In this document: positions 43,421 to 52,034 of the stretch, in pieces
Position numbering within the stretch: the first letter of the stretch is position 1
Layout of the letters: each line of letters begins with the position of its first letter
DNA from: Sycon ciliatum
Taxonomy: Eukaryota; Porifera; Calcarea; Leucosolenida; Sycettidae
Assembly (NCBI RefSeq): GCF_964019385.1
Contig: NC_088654.1
Location: 9,861,434 to 9,925,433 of the forward strand
Length of the DNA: 64,000 nucleotides
Direction: 5' to 3'
The notes under the pieces: model-generated
The model's database searches: none
The model's input: the letters and a program-made list of their open reading frames with translations, nothing else
What the model was told of the DNA's origin: nothing
Made by a program: the position numbers and the translations under genes

Positions 43421-43980
43421 CTTCACTAGTTTGAGGGAAAGAGACAAACGGGAAAAGTCTGAAGAAAAAATTGACTGTCACCACCAGGACTCGAACCAGG
43501 GACCCTCGCTTGTAGCTAGCGATGCTCTAACCACTGAGCTATGGTGTAGTCGTCATCCCAGCAGAGACTGTTCAACATTTTCTTCAGACTTCGTAACTCA
43601 CACTTCCTGTGAATCCACACAGGCGGGTGGGACGCAGCCCTCACTGTACCCACACACTTCACGTACACTCTAGCACGCGGGGAGCCCCAAGTCATAAAAT
43701 CTTCACTAGTTTGAGGGAAAGAGACAAACGGGAAAAGTCTGAAGAAAAAATTGACTGTCACCACCAGGACTCGAACCAGGGACCCTCGCTTGTAGCTAGC
43801 GATGCTCTAACCATTGAGCTATGGTGTAGTCGTCATCCCAGCAGAGACTGTTCAACATTTTCTTCAGACTTCGTAACTCACACTTCCCGTGAATCCACAC
43901 AGGCGGGTGGGACGCAGCCCTCACTGTACCCACACACTTCACGTACACTCTAGCACGCGGGGAGCCCCAAGTCATAAAAT
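43421..43980 (-). mobile_element. two SINE units in tandem, 280-bp period
   Basis: CTTCACTAGTTTGAGGG recurs at 43421, 43701 and 43981. The two 280-bp units differ at only a couple of bases. Each contains the tRNA-like core on the minus strand and a head with CACCCGCCTGTGTGGATTC. Confidence 0.9.
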
Positions 43981-44030
43981 CTTCACTAGTTTGAGGGAAA
44001 GAGACAAACGGGAAAAGTCTGAAGAAAAAA
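43981..44030 (-). mobile_element. partial third SINE unit
   Basis: The first 50 bp of the 280-bp unit, then an abrupt switch to the opposite strand at the CTGAAGAAAA word. Confidence 0.85.
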
Positions 44031-44241
44031 TCACCCGCCTGTGTGGATTCACAGGAAGTGTGAGTTACGAAGTCTGAAGAAAACGTTGAACGGTCTCTGC
44101 TTGGATGACGACTACACCATAGCTCAGTGGTTAGAGCATCACTGGCTACAAGCGAGGGTCCCTGGTTCGAGTCCTGGTGGTGACAGTCAATTTTTTCTTC
44201 AGACTTTTCCCGTTTGTCTCTTTCCCTAAAAACCAGTTAAC
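44031..44241 (+). mobile_element. SINE copy in opposite orientation
   Basis: Begins at CACCCGCCTGTGTGGATTC of the head, carries the tRNA-like core at about 44108-44190, ends with the Pol III SINE tail without an AAT run. Confidence 0.85.
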
Positions 44242-44619
44242 CCACATGCATGCACGCATACACACAATAAAACTTAAAACAACCAAAACATCAATATGCA
44301 CATTTATCCAGACACGCTCTCACATACACACGCACGCATGTGCGTGCCAAACGTACAAAACGTGGACACGTGTACACCAAGCAGATAGAATACAAGGAAG
44401 TGGGGTTTGCCATAGTTTTTTTTTTTCAATTTGTCTGATAAATATTTACGAGACTTTGCATCGAGCGACACCGTGGATAACATTGAGCCAAGAATTATGC
44501 AATAAACCAGAAGAGATATCTCTTCACAAGTAGGCAAATAAATGCGTAGGTGCCCGGCAACAGCAATCGGGCGAGTCACAGCAATGTACGTATTGCAACT
44601 TCAATGATACACATACACG

Positions 44620-45010
44620 GTTGACCACCCATGCCTCCATTTTCGGCGGGTCAACCACATGGTGGCCCGGCAACTTCAAACGGGAACACACCGATACAAC
44701 ATACACAGTTGACCACCCATGCCTCCATTATCGGCGGGTCAACCACATGGTGGCCCGGCAACTTCAAACGGGAACACACCGATACAATAGACACAGTTGA
44801 CCACCCATGCCTCCATTATCGGCGGGTCAACCACATGGTGGCCCGGCAACTTCAAACGGGAACACACCGATACAATAGACACAGTTGACCACCCATGCCT
44901 CCATTTTCGGCGGGTCAACCACATGGTGGCCCGGCAACTTCAAACGGGAACACACCGATACAACATACACAGTTGACCACCCATGCCTCAAACCGGCGGG
45001 TCAACCACAC
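44620..45010. repeat. 88-bp minisatellite, about 4.4 units
   Basis: GTTGACCACCCATGCCTC recurs at 44620, 44708, 44796, 44884 and 44972. Units are nearly identical. ORFs across it are a by-product of the repeat. Confidence 0.95.
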
Positions 45011-45374
45011 AACAACATACAGGTGTCACAACACTGAGACAGTACAGCACAACACTGAGAGGCAAATGCATTTGACCCTCCTTGGGGCCTCGTCATGTGG
45101 CACAAGATACCGACGTGTCATGTCTAAAGGGAGGGAGGGAGGGGAGAAAACACAACCTTGAGTCACTTTGGCTAACTGGATGACAGAAATTGTTGACAAG
45201 GAAGTTGCTTTGCTGACACGAGGCAGGGCAAAGCGGCCATGCAAGATTTATTTTTTCATCCACCATTTTCGGAAAAAATATTTTTTATTCATGTGCCGCG
45301 TGACGAACCGTGACAAAACACGTGCATGCGTGGGCTAACTTGGCTTTGCTGCTCAAAGCCGTCATTTAAAAAAT

Positions 45375-45378
<4 letters not shown>
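45011..45378. other. unremarkable spacer
   Basis: Partly repeats the minisatellite words (CGGCGGGTCAACCAC); nothing else recognised. Confidence 0.4.

Positions 45379-45411
<33 letters not shown>
45379..45411. repeat. (AAT)n tract, left border of PLE G
   Basis: About eleven AAT units. Confidence 0.95.
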
Positions 45412-45478
45412 AAAAATGTATTATCTACACATGCATCTACGCAAGAGTCACCACCAGCCAATTAGGACATGTGTCAAA

Positions 45479-45514
45479 GTATTGAACGTTTTCGTTCCCT
45501 TCTTGTCAAAATAC
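45479..45514 (-). ncRNA. hammerhead-like motif with variant core, PLE G left arm
   Basis: Stem I GTATT/AATAC pairs perfectly and GAAA plus palindromic AACGTT are kept, but the place of CTGATGA reads TTGACAA. Likely inactive or altered. Confidence 0.45.
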
Positions 45515-45701
45515 TACAGGGAATGATGGAAATAGGCTAAAAGACTACAACTATAAGGAAAAGAAGTTCAGGAATATATCACTCCAATTATGTGTAGAAG
45601 TGACACAAAAAAATAGATTTGAAGAATCAAGAAAACAGCATGCAAATCCAATAAGTGACAAAAAACGTAGTGACAAGAAAAAGAGAGAAATATCAAGAGA
45701 T

Positions 45702-46349
45702 CTATTTCGCACCTTCACGACGAACAGTGCCAAACAACTGCAAAGACAACACATTCTCCTTCTGAACACAAAGCTCAGGGTCTAACTTACGTATGTACAA
45801 AGCTTCCAACACGGCAAGATGTAACAAAGACCTACCACGCGACAAAACAGAGAACACATCATCGGAATACCACTCATGACAACTAGCACTGCCCGACAGG
45901 TGACACTTGATTGCCGAGGTACCGTTTCCCTGACCCGACGACTTGGCTGTTGTCACCTCCAATATTGCCGCTTGCGAATCTCTCCCATTACGCCCTGCGT
46001 CCCTGCAATTCCGATTGCCTCGGTCGAGATCAGTGTGCTGCTCCACGTCCAGTCTGTCCTGCTTCCATGGTCTACCTCGTTTCTTCACATTAACCGTTGT
46101 TGTCACTTCCAGTATTGGTTCTTTTGATTCGTCATCAATTCGTCTCCTCAATTGACTTCTGGTGACTCGTCCGGGGCTCGATTGTCCAGATGTCAGTTTC
46201 GGTGGTTTCCGTATAGGTCTCGTCTTCTTGTTGACTGTTGTTTGGGTTGGCTCCAGCCCTCCGCCCGACAAAAAGGAGGAGGCGTCGGCAAGCGTATCCA
46301 CAGCGGACTTGGACAAGTCCACCTCAGACACAGACTGCACTGGACACAC
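45702..46349 (-). CDS. PLE G endonuclease C-terminal part (left arm)
   Basis: The 215-residue ORF covers the insert, with an AT-hook-like KKRGRPWK, acidic stretches, and the second nuclease half (WYSDDVFSVLSRGRS, VLEALYI, LSLQLF). It lies in a different frame from the RT part at 46193-47395, so one frameshift separates them in this arm; the right arm is open through the same place. Confidence 0.7.
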   Translation of the reverse strand: MCPVQSVSEVDLSKSAVDTLADASSFLSGGGLEPTQTTVNKKTRPIRKPPKLTSGQSSPGRVTRSQLRRRIDDESKEPILEVTTTVNVKKRGRPWKQDRLDVEQHTDLDRGNRNCRDAGRNGRDSQAAILEVTTAKSSGQGNGTSAIKCHLSGSASCHEWYSDDVFSVLSRGRSLLHLAVLEALYIRKLDPELCVQKENVLSLQLFGTVRREGAK

Positions 46350-47395
46350 TTCGGTGGACGACCACGCCGAGGTTGAGAACCACGTGCAGCTACAGGGACA
46401 ATATTCAACGGTACATGTTGACGAATCCGTGCACCCAGGTGCTGAAAGGTTCTACCTACGTACCGATTTTCACAATTTCGGCACTGAAAGAAATAGATTA
46501 AATTACTTTTGCTTAGGGTAGGTAGAACGTCCTTCTTCACGCTGAACGCACGGGTCGTCCCAAAGATGACATACAATTTGACACACGGATAAGAGGAACA
46601 CACAATATTCCGCACCTCCTTCTCGACGCGCGAAGAACCGGCACCAACCCATGGCAAACGTAGTACCACAGGGCATCTCTCTGGTCCAAAAGTAATCGTC
46701 TTTTCCAAGGTCGGTTTCTGGTTGATGAGATTCATTAAAAGTGTCTTTGGATAGCCATTCTTTGTCATTATGGTTAAGAGTCGTTCTAGTTCCTCGTCCA
46801 GCAGATGAGGGGAACATATCCTATGTGCACGGTAGACATGGGCCTTGACGAGGTGTGTTTTGGACTTAGTTGGAGTAAAACTTGACCATGGGATATACAA
46901 GCCTGTTAAAGTGGGCTTTCTATAAATGGTCGTGTCCATGTTGTGCGTATCCATGTTACGAGAAATACTAACATCCAGGAAAGAAAGGGTACCATTGTTT
47001 TCACCATCATCAACAAAACGACAGTACATTGATGGCCAAAGTGAAGGGTCAATAGACGACTCGCAGAAGCCAACATATATGTTCGCCAAGACTGGTCCCA
47101 AAGGCGATCCCATGGCGACTCCATCATTCTGTTTGTACATTATACTGTCGAATGAAAACTCCACACCAGACGTGACCATGAACATAAGTTTCACGAACTC
47201 TGTTTCATTCAAATCTGGGGGAGTAATAGATCTGTTATGGTATAACGCCATGGCGTCTATTGTTTCTCGTAAAGGAACGTTGGTAAACAAGCTCACTACC
47301 TCATAGGAGCACATGTAACCATTTGATTCAAATTTCGAATCTCTAAGTTTGTCCACAAACTCAAACGTGTCTTTAACGCAATGTGTGTTGTACAA
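46193..47395 (-). CDS. PLE G reverse transcriptase and first GIY-YIG half (left arm)
   Basis: RT motifs in order: SLFTNVPLRETI, then GVAMGSPLGPVLANIY (motif B), then MYCRFVDD (motif C) and GTLSFLDVSISR, with the PLE-specific RAHRICSP and KNGYPK thumb region. Next come GPERCPVVLRLPW and the nuclease first half FFQCRNCENRYVGRTFQH. After VDD, 30 codons present in the right arm are missing in frame. That gap removes the stretch between motif C and the FLD motif, so this RT would not fold normally. The RT plus GIY-YIG order defines it as Penelope-like. Confidence 0.85.
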   Translation of the reverse strand: MYNTHCVKDTFEFVDKLRDSKFESNGYMCSYEVVSLFTNVPLRETIDAMALYHNRSITPPDLNETEFVKLMFMVTSGVEFSFDSIMYKQNDGVAMGSPLGPVLANIYVGFCESSIDPSLWPSMYCRFVDDGENNGTLSFLDVSISRNMDTHNMDTTIYRKPTLTGLYIPWSSFTPTKSKTHLVKAHVYRAHRICSPHLLDEELERLLTIMTKNGYPKTLLMNLINQKPTLEKTITFGPERCPVVLRLPWVGAGSSRVEKEVRNIVCSSYPCVKLYVIFGTTRAFSVKKDVLPTLSKSNLIYFFQCRNCENRYVGRTFQHLGARIRQHVPLNIVPVAARGSQPRRGRPPKCVQCSLCLRWTCPSPLWIRLPTPPPFCRAEGWSQPKQQSTRRRDLYGNHRN

Positions 47396-47764
47396 GGCAA
47401 GAACCGGTTCCAGTTATCACTTTGGCCATCAATGTACTGTCGTTTTGTTGATGATGTGTATTGTCACGACGACGACAAGGAAACCTGTGATAGGTTTATG
47501 GAAACTCTCAACTCCTTACATCCAGCATTAAAATTCACATCAGATGGTGAAAACAATGGTACCCTTTCTTTCCTGGATTTTGTATTTCTCGTAACATGGA
47601 TACGCACAACATGGACACGACCATTTATAGAAAGCCCACTTTCACAGGCTTGTATATCCCATGGTCAAGTTTTACTCCAACTAAGTCCAAAACACACCTC
47701 GTCAAGGCCCTTGTCTACCGTGCACATAGGATATGTTCCCCTCATCTGCTGGACGAGGAACTAG
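47381..47764 (+). pseudogene. PLE G reverse transcriptase fragment (right arm)
   Basis: Starts in LWPSMYCRFVDDVYCHDDD and keeps the 30 codons lost in the left arm, then leaves frame within the FLD motif. The RT N-terminus is absent because the arm begins at 47419. Confidence 0.7.
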
Positions 47765-48846
47765 AACGACTCTTAACCATAATGACAAAGAATGGCTATC
47801 CAAAGACACTTTTAATGAATCTCATCAACCAGAAACCGACCTTGGAAAAGACGATTACTTTTGGACCAGAGAGATGCCCTGTGGTACTACGTTTGCCATG
47901 GGTTGGTGCCGGTTCTTCGCGCGTCGAGAAGGAGGTGCGGAATATTGTGTGTTCCTCTTATCCGGTTGTCAAATTGTATGTCATCATTGGGACGACCCGT
48001 GCGTTCAGCATGAAGAAGGACGTTCTACCTACCCTAATCAAAAGTAATTTAATCTATTTCTTTCAGTGCCGAAATTGTGAAAATCGGTACGTAGGTAGAA
48101 CCTTTCAGCACCTGGGCGCACGGATTCGTCAACATGTACCGTTGAATCTTCTCCCTGTAGCTGCACGTGGTTCTCGACCTCGGTGTGGTCGTCCACCAAA
48201 GTGTCCAGTGCAGTCTGTGTCTGAGGTGGACTTGTCCAAGTCCGCTGTGGATACGCTTGCTGACGCCTCCTCCTTTTCGTCGGGCGGAGGGCTGGAGCCA
48301 ACCCAAACAACAGTCAACAAGAAGAAGAGACCTTTTTGGAAACCACCGAAACTGACATCTGGACAATCGAGCCCCGGACGAGTCACCAGAAGTCAATTGA
48401 GGAGACGAATTGATGACGAATCAAAAGAACCAATACTGGAAGTGACAACAACGGTTAATGTGAAGAAACGAGGTAGACCACGGAAGCAGGACAGACTGGA
48501 CGTGGAGCAGCACACTGATCTCGACCAAGGCAATCGGAATTGCAGGGACGCAGGGCGTAATGGGAGAGATTCGCAAGCGGCAATATCGGAGGTGACAACG
48601 GCCAAGTCGTCGGGTCAGGGAAACGGTACCTCGGCAATCAAGTGTCACCTGTCGGGCAGTGCTAGTTGTCGTGAGTGGTATTCCGATGATGTGTTCTCTG
48701 TTTTGTCGCGTGGTAGGTCTTTGTTACATCTTGCCGTGTTGGAAGCTTTGTACATACGTAAGTTAGACCCTGAGCTTTGTGTTCAGAAGGAGAATGTGTT
48801 GTCTTTGCAGTTGTTTGGCACTGTTCGTCGTGAAGGTGCGAAATAG
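47596..48846 (+). CDS. PLE G RT thumb and complete split GIY-YIG endonuclease (right arm)
   Basis: A 416-residue open frame: YRKPTFTGLYIPW, RAHRICSPHLL, KNGYPK, GPERCPVVLRLPW, then FFQCRNCENRYVGRT, RGRPPK-like and KKRGRPRK AT-hooks, an acidic insert, and the second nuclease half ending LSLQLFGTVRREGAK. It shows what the unbroken endonuclease of this subfamily looks like. The insert between nuclease halves is about 200 residues. Confidence 0.8.
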   Translation: MDTHNMDTTIYRKPTFTGLYIPWSSFTPTKSKTHLVKALVYRAHRICSPHLLDEELERLLTIMTKNGYPKTLLMNLINQKPTLEKTITFGPERCPVVLRLPWVGAGSSRVEKEVRNIVCSSYPVVKLYVIIGTTRAFSMKKDVLPTLIKSNLIYFFQCRNCENRYVGRTFQHLGARIRQHVPLNLLPVAARGSRPRCGRPPKCPVQSVSEVDLSKSAVDTLADASSFSSGGGLEPTQTTVNKKKRPFWKPPKLTSGQSSPGRVTRSQLRRRIDDESKEPILEVTTTVNVKKRGRPRKQDRLDVEQHTDLDQGNRNCRDAGRNGRDSQAAISEVTTAKSSGQGNGTSAIKCHLSGSASCREWYSDDVFSVLSRGRSLLHLAVLEALYIRKLDPELCVQKENVLSLQLFGTVRREGAK

Positions 48847-49032
48847 ATCTCTTGATATTTCTCTCTTTTTCTTGTCACTACGTTTTTGTCACTTATTGGA
48901 TTTGCATGCTGTTTTCTTGATTCTTCACATCTATTTTTTCGTGTCACTTCTACACATAATTGGAGTGATATATTTCTGAACTTCTTTTCCTTATAGTTGT
49001 AGTCTTTTAGCCTATTTCCATCATTCCCTGTA

Positions 49033-49068
49033 GTATTTTGACAAGAAGGGAACGAAAACGTTCAATAC
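49033..49068 (+). ncRNA. hammerhead-like motif with variant core, PLE G right arm
   Basis: Mirror of 45479-45514 with the same core change, so the change predates the inversion. Confidence 0.45.
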
Positions 49069-49165
49069 TTTGACACATGTCCTAATTGGCTGGTGGTGAC
49101 TCTTGCGTAGATGCATGCGTAGATAATACATTTTTGTAATATGTTCTGCCTCCGTCCTACTTTCA

Positions 49166-49191
49166 AATAATAATAATAATAATAATAATAA
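49166..49191. repeat. (AAT)n tract between PLE G and repeat R
   Basis: Eight AAT units. Confidence 0.95.
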
Positions 49192-49610
49192 TTTGAAACT
49201 CGGATGTTGAGCCATAAATAAATGTGGAAGAGAAAAAGACAAATGGATACGAGTTAAGAGTAACTCTCCATCACTGTAACATGATACTATATACAGTCAA
49301 ATATCGTACTGGTCTCGTCATCGTCCAGTAACAATCGACATTCTTTGTTCCGTTGGGACTGTAGCTTTTGCTCGTTTTCGTTGCGCTTGCCTTCCCCTCT
49401 TTGGTCTTTCCATAACCTTGAACCTTCCAAGTTGGAAGGCTGTCGGTTAGCGCTACGGAGATGTGTTGAAGCTAGGTGTCAGGACGTCGAATGTTTCAGT
49501 ACTCTGTCAGTTTTGTGCCTAGTTATTGCACTTTCTGACTGTATATAGTATCATGTTACAGTGATGGAGAGTTACTCTTAACTCGTATCCATATGTCTTT
49601 TTCTCTTCCA
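49192..49610. mobile_element. repeat family R, foldback copy with terminal inverted repeats
   Basis: Outer arms of about 75 bp (49230-49303 and 49537-49610) share GGATACGAGTTAAGAGTAAC. The centre has the landmark palindrome CCTTCCAAGTTGGAAGG. AAT tracts on both sides. No ORF and no hammerhead found. Confidence 0.75.
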
Positions 49611-49630
49611 CAATAATAATAATAATAATC
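49611..49630. repeat. (AAT)n tract between R and the next foldback
   Basis: Five to six AAT units. Confidence 0.9.
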
Positions 49631-50350
49631 GTTTCTTCAGAATTCCCAAACTCCATTGCAGCGTATTCCTTGCACTTGAAAACACCGCCATTCCGGCAAC
49701 AGGCTCTCAGCTGCACTAAATAAATAACTTTGCCAATATTTCAAGGAAACTGCTTGAAGCTATCGAGATAAGGAAGCGCAAACCAGCAGTCAATTGCGAT
49801 GACGGCTGGCGCCTAATTGACTGATTGGATGTCACCGGATCGTCACTGGAATCGACACCCATCTCCTCGAACTACCACTGGACTTTACCACCTGACACAG
49901 CACATACACATACTTTGCACATACACCGCTGTCATATACATAGATCGCCTTTAGCATTCCCACACTTGAAAGTGTTCTTGTACGTGCTGTGATAGTCTTA
50001 CTAGTCTTCTTTCTTCTGTTTAGGTCACCTTACAGGTGATGATTGTAAACTTTAGTGTTAGTGTTAGTGTTAGTTTTCTTGCCAAATTGTGTCTGTGTGT
50101 ATGTGTGAGTTTTCTCATCTTTCGTTTTGTTTAGGTCACCTTACAAGTGATGATTGTTTAGTTTGCTGGCCTTGCCAATTGTGTCACCATGATGTGTTAG
50201 TTCATTCATCTGCCTGCATTATTCGTCTTTATATTTCGTAATTTGGCCTCCCCTTCCTCAATGCCCTGATGATGCCCAATGGGCGAAATATTGGCAAAGT
50301 TATTTATTTAGTGCAGCTGAGAGCCTGTTGCCGGAATGGCGGTGTTTTCA

Positions 50351-50352
<2 letters not shown>
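49631..50352. mobile_element. foldback with a hammerhead, unknown family
   Basis: Arms 49677-49742 and 50285-50352 share AACACCGCCATTCCGGCAAC and TTTGCCAATATTTC. The interior has two copies of the phrase TTTAGGTCACCTTACA. No coding sequence. The right arm completes a hammerhead, the left arm keeps only its GAAA half. Confidence 0.7.
50262..50296 (+). ncRNA. hammerhead ribozyme, foldback copy
   Basis: Stem I TGCC/GGCA, CTGATGA, stem II GCCC/GGGC with loop AAT, GAAA, and a minimal palindromic stem III ATAT. Core complete. Confidence 0.75.

Positions 50353-50382
<30 letters not shown>
50352..50382. repeat. (AAT)n tract between foldback and SINE
   Basis: About nine AAT units. Confidence 0.95.
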
Positions 50383-50385
<3 letters not shown>

Positions 50386-50802
50386 TGACGACTACACCAT
50401 AGCTCAGCGGTTAGAGCATCGCTGGCTACAAGCGAGGGTCCCTGGTTCGAGTCCTGGTGGTGACAGTCAATTCTTTCTTCAGACTTTTCCCGTTTGTCTC
50501 TTTCCCTCAAAACCAGTCAATATTTTATGACTTGGGGCTCCCAGCGTGCTAGTTTGTACGTGAAGTGTGTGGGTTACAGTGAGGGCTGCGTCCCACCCGC
50601 CTGTGTGGATTCACAGGAAGTGTGAGTTACGAAGTCTGAAGAAAACGTTGAACGGTCTCTGCTTGGATGACGACTACACCATAGCTCAGCGGTTAGAGCA
50701 TCGCTGGCTACAAGCGAGGGTCCCTGGTTCGAGTCCTGGTGGTGACAGTCAATTCTTTCTTCAGACTTTTCCCGTTTGTCTCTTTCCCTCAAAACCAGTC
50801 AA
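50383..50802 (+). mobile_element. SINE dimer, plus strand
   Basis: tRNA-like cores at about 50386-50467 and 50668-50749, 282 bp apart, joined through the same tail-to-head sequence (TTATGACTTGGGGCTCC) as the 280-bp tandem at 43.4 kb. The first unit is 5' truncated at the AAT tract. Confidence 0.9.

Positions 50803-50838
<36 letters not shown>
50803..50838. repeat. (AAT)n tract between SINE dimer and PLE H
   Basis: About eleven AAT units. Confidence 0.95.
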
Positions 50839-50839
<1 letters not shown>

Positions 50840-50932
50840 TGTAAACAGTCGACGAGGAGACAATAGTCGTAAAATGGCAATAAATAAGATAAATTGTGCA
50901 CTCATAACAACAGCAAAAATGAAGAAAGTCAA

Positions 50933-50970
50933 GTTCCATAACGTTTTCTTGTGACTGTCATCAGTGGAAC
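50933..50970 (-). ncRNA. hammerhead ribozyme, left arm of PLE H
   Basis: Stem I GTTCCA/TGGAAC perfect, CTGATGA, GAAA, palindromic AACGTT. Stem II (CAGTCACAA) pairs poorly. Confidence 0.65.
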
Positions 50971-51350
50971 GCCGTCACATAAAAATGTAATAACTAAAAC
51001 ACACACTTATATACATGTAGCTAATATGGTTTCAGGTAGAAATACAGCAGCTAACAAGTACAAAAAGCGAAGTTTGCACCTTTGCAATGTGTGAATATAG
51101 TGTATGTGAGAAAGGTAGTGGCAGATGAATGTGATACTGTGTGAATGAATGTAATGGTGCGTGTGTATTACTTGAAGAGTGTGAGTGATACAACGATTTT
51201 TCTTTTACCGGACCACGGCAAGGGAGGCCGCCGGACGGTCGCTCCTCGACAAACCATGTTGCTACAACGGTAAGAGCGGAAGGGGAACAACTTGAAAACA
51301 GAGCAGAACCGAGGAGAAGCAAGAGACTAGCAGAGGCACGACTGAGACAA

Positions 51351-51740
51351 GTGGAGAACACAAGGCAAGGAGACGCAGGAGGAAGCACAGGCACGGCACA
51401 GAACGAATCAAGGAGAGGGAAGCGGTGTCGCGAGGAGATGGAGACTGATGACGACGAATACGAGTGCGATGGGATGGACGGCGGCATTGGAATGGAGGTG
51501 GAGGATGAGAGTAGTGATGAGGAGGAGTTTGATGTTGACGGGAGGAAGTCTGCAGTGTACAAGCATTTGGTGTCCAGTCCAGAATGTCGTAAGGTGTTTG
51601 ACGATTCCTGGTTTAGTGTTATTCGTTGCGCACGTTTCTTCAAGCAATTGCAGGTGTTGGAAGCTGTGTATATTCGTACTCGTGACCCTGTGCTATGTAA
51701 ACAGAAAGAAAACGTTGTATCACTCACACTCTTCAAGTAA
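51351..51740 (+). CDS. PLE H endonuclease stub
   Basis: The 129-residue ORF has a charged N-terminus, an acidic run and the second GIY-YIG half (KSAVYKHLV, FSVIRCARFF, VLEAVYI, VSLTLFK). The first half, the AT-hook and the RT are gone. The reading frame upstream of the ATG at 51351 continues open to about 51270, so the true start is uncertain. Confidence 0.65.
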   Translation: MENTRQGDAGGSTGTAQNESRRGKRCREEMETDDDEYECDGMDGGIGMEVEDESSDEEEFDVDGRKSAVYKHLVSSPECRKVFDDSWFSVIRCARFFKQLQVLEAVYIRTRDPVLCKQKENVVSLTLFK

Positions 51741-51937
51741 TACACACGCACCATTACATTCATTCACACAGTATCACATTCATCTGCCACTACCTTTCTC
51801 ACATACACTATATTCACACATTGCAAAGGTGCAAACTTCGCTTTTTGTACTTGTTAGCTGCTGTATATCTACCTGAAACCATATTAGCTACATGTATATA
51901 AGTGTGTGTTTTAGTTATTACATTTTTATGTGACGGC

Positions 51938-51975
51938 GTTCCACTGATGACAGTCACAAGAAAACGTTATGGAAC
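51938..51975 (+). ncRNA. hammerhead ribozyme, right arm of PLE H
   Basis: Mirror of 50933-50970, sense strand, downstream of the stub ORF. Confidence 0.7.
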
Positions 51976-52034
51976 TTGACTTTCTTCATTTTTGCTGTTG
52001 TTATGAGTGCACAATTTATCTTATTTATTGCCAT

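Larger units (their letters stand above)
45411..49139. mobile_element. PLE copy G: head-to-head palindrome including reverse transcriptase
   Basis: The left arm (about 45411-47048, minus sense) mirrors the right arm (about 47419-49139, plus sense) with a few per cent difference and some indels. The 370-bp centre is the RT N-terminal part of the left copy only. Outer ends lie at AAT tracts. Same architecture as PLE C but older. The outer arms carry a hammerhead-like motif with a changed core. Confidence 0.8.
50839..52034 (+). mobile_element. PLE copy H: long inverted arms around an endonuclease stub
   Basis: Arms 50871-51203 and 51712-52034 (about 330 bp) mirror each other with very few differences; the arm even includes the last codons of the ORF. 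The left end has the PLE terminal block GACGAGGAGACAATAG. AAT tracts on both ends. Confidence 0.85.

Noticed and set aside
44631-45161. Repetitive protein across 44.6-45.2 kb
   Set aside because: The frame only stays open because an 88-bp minisatellite happens to lack stops in it.
43269-50749. Functional tRNA genes at the A-box/B-box sequences of 43-44 and 50 kb
   Set aside because: The anticodon loop lacks U33, the acceptor stem is mismatched, and the sequence is embedded in 280-bp repeat units with an AAT tail; a tRNA-derived SINE explains it.
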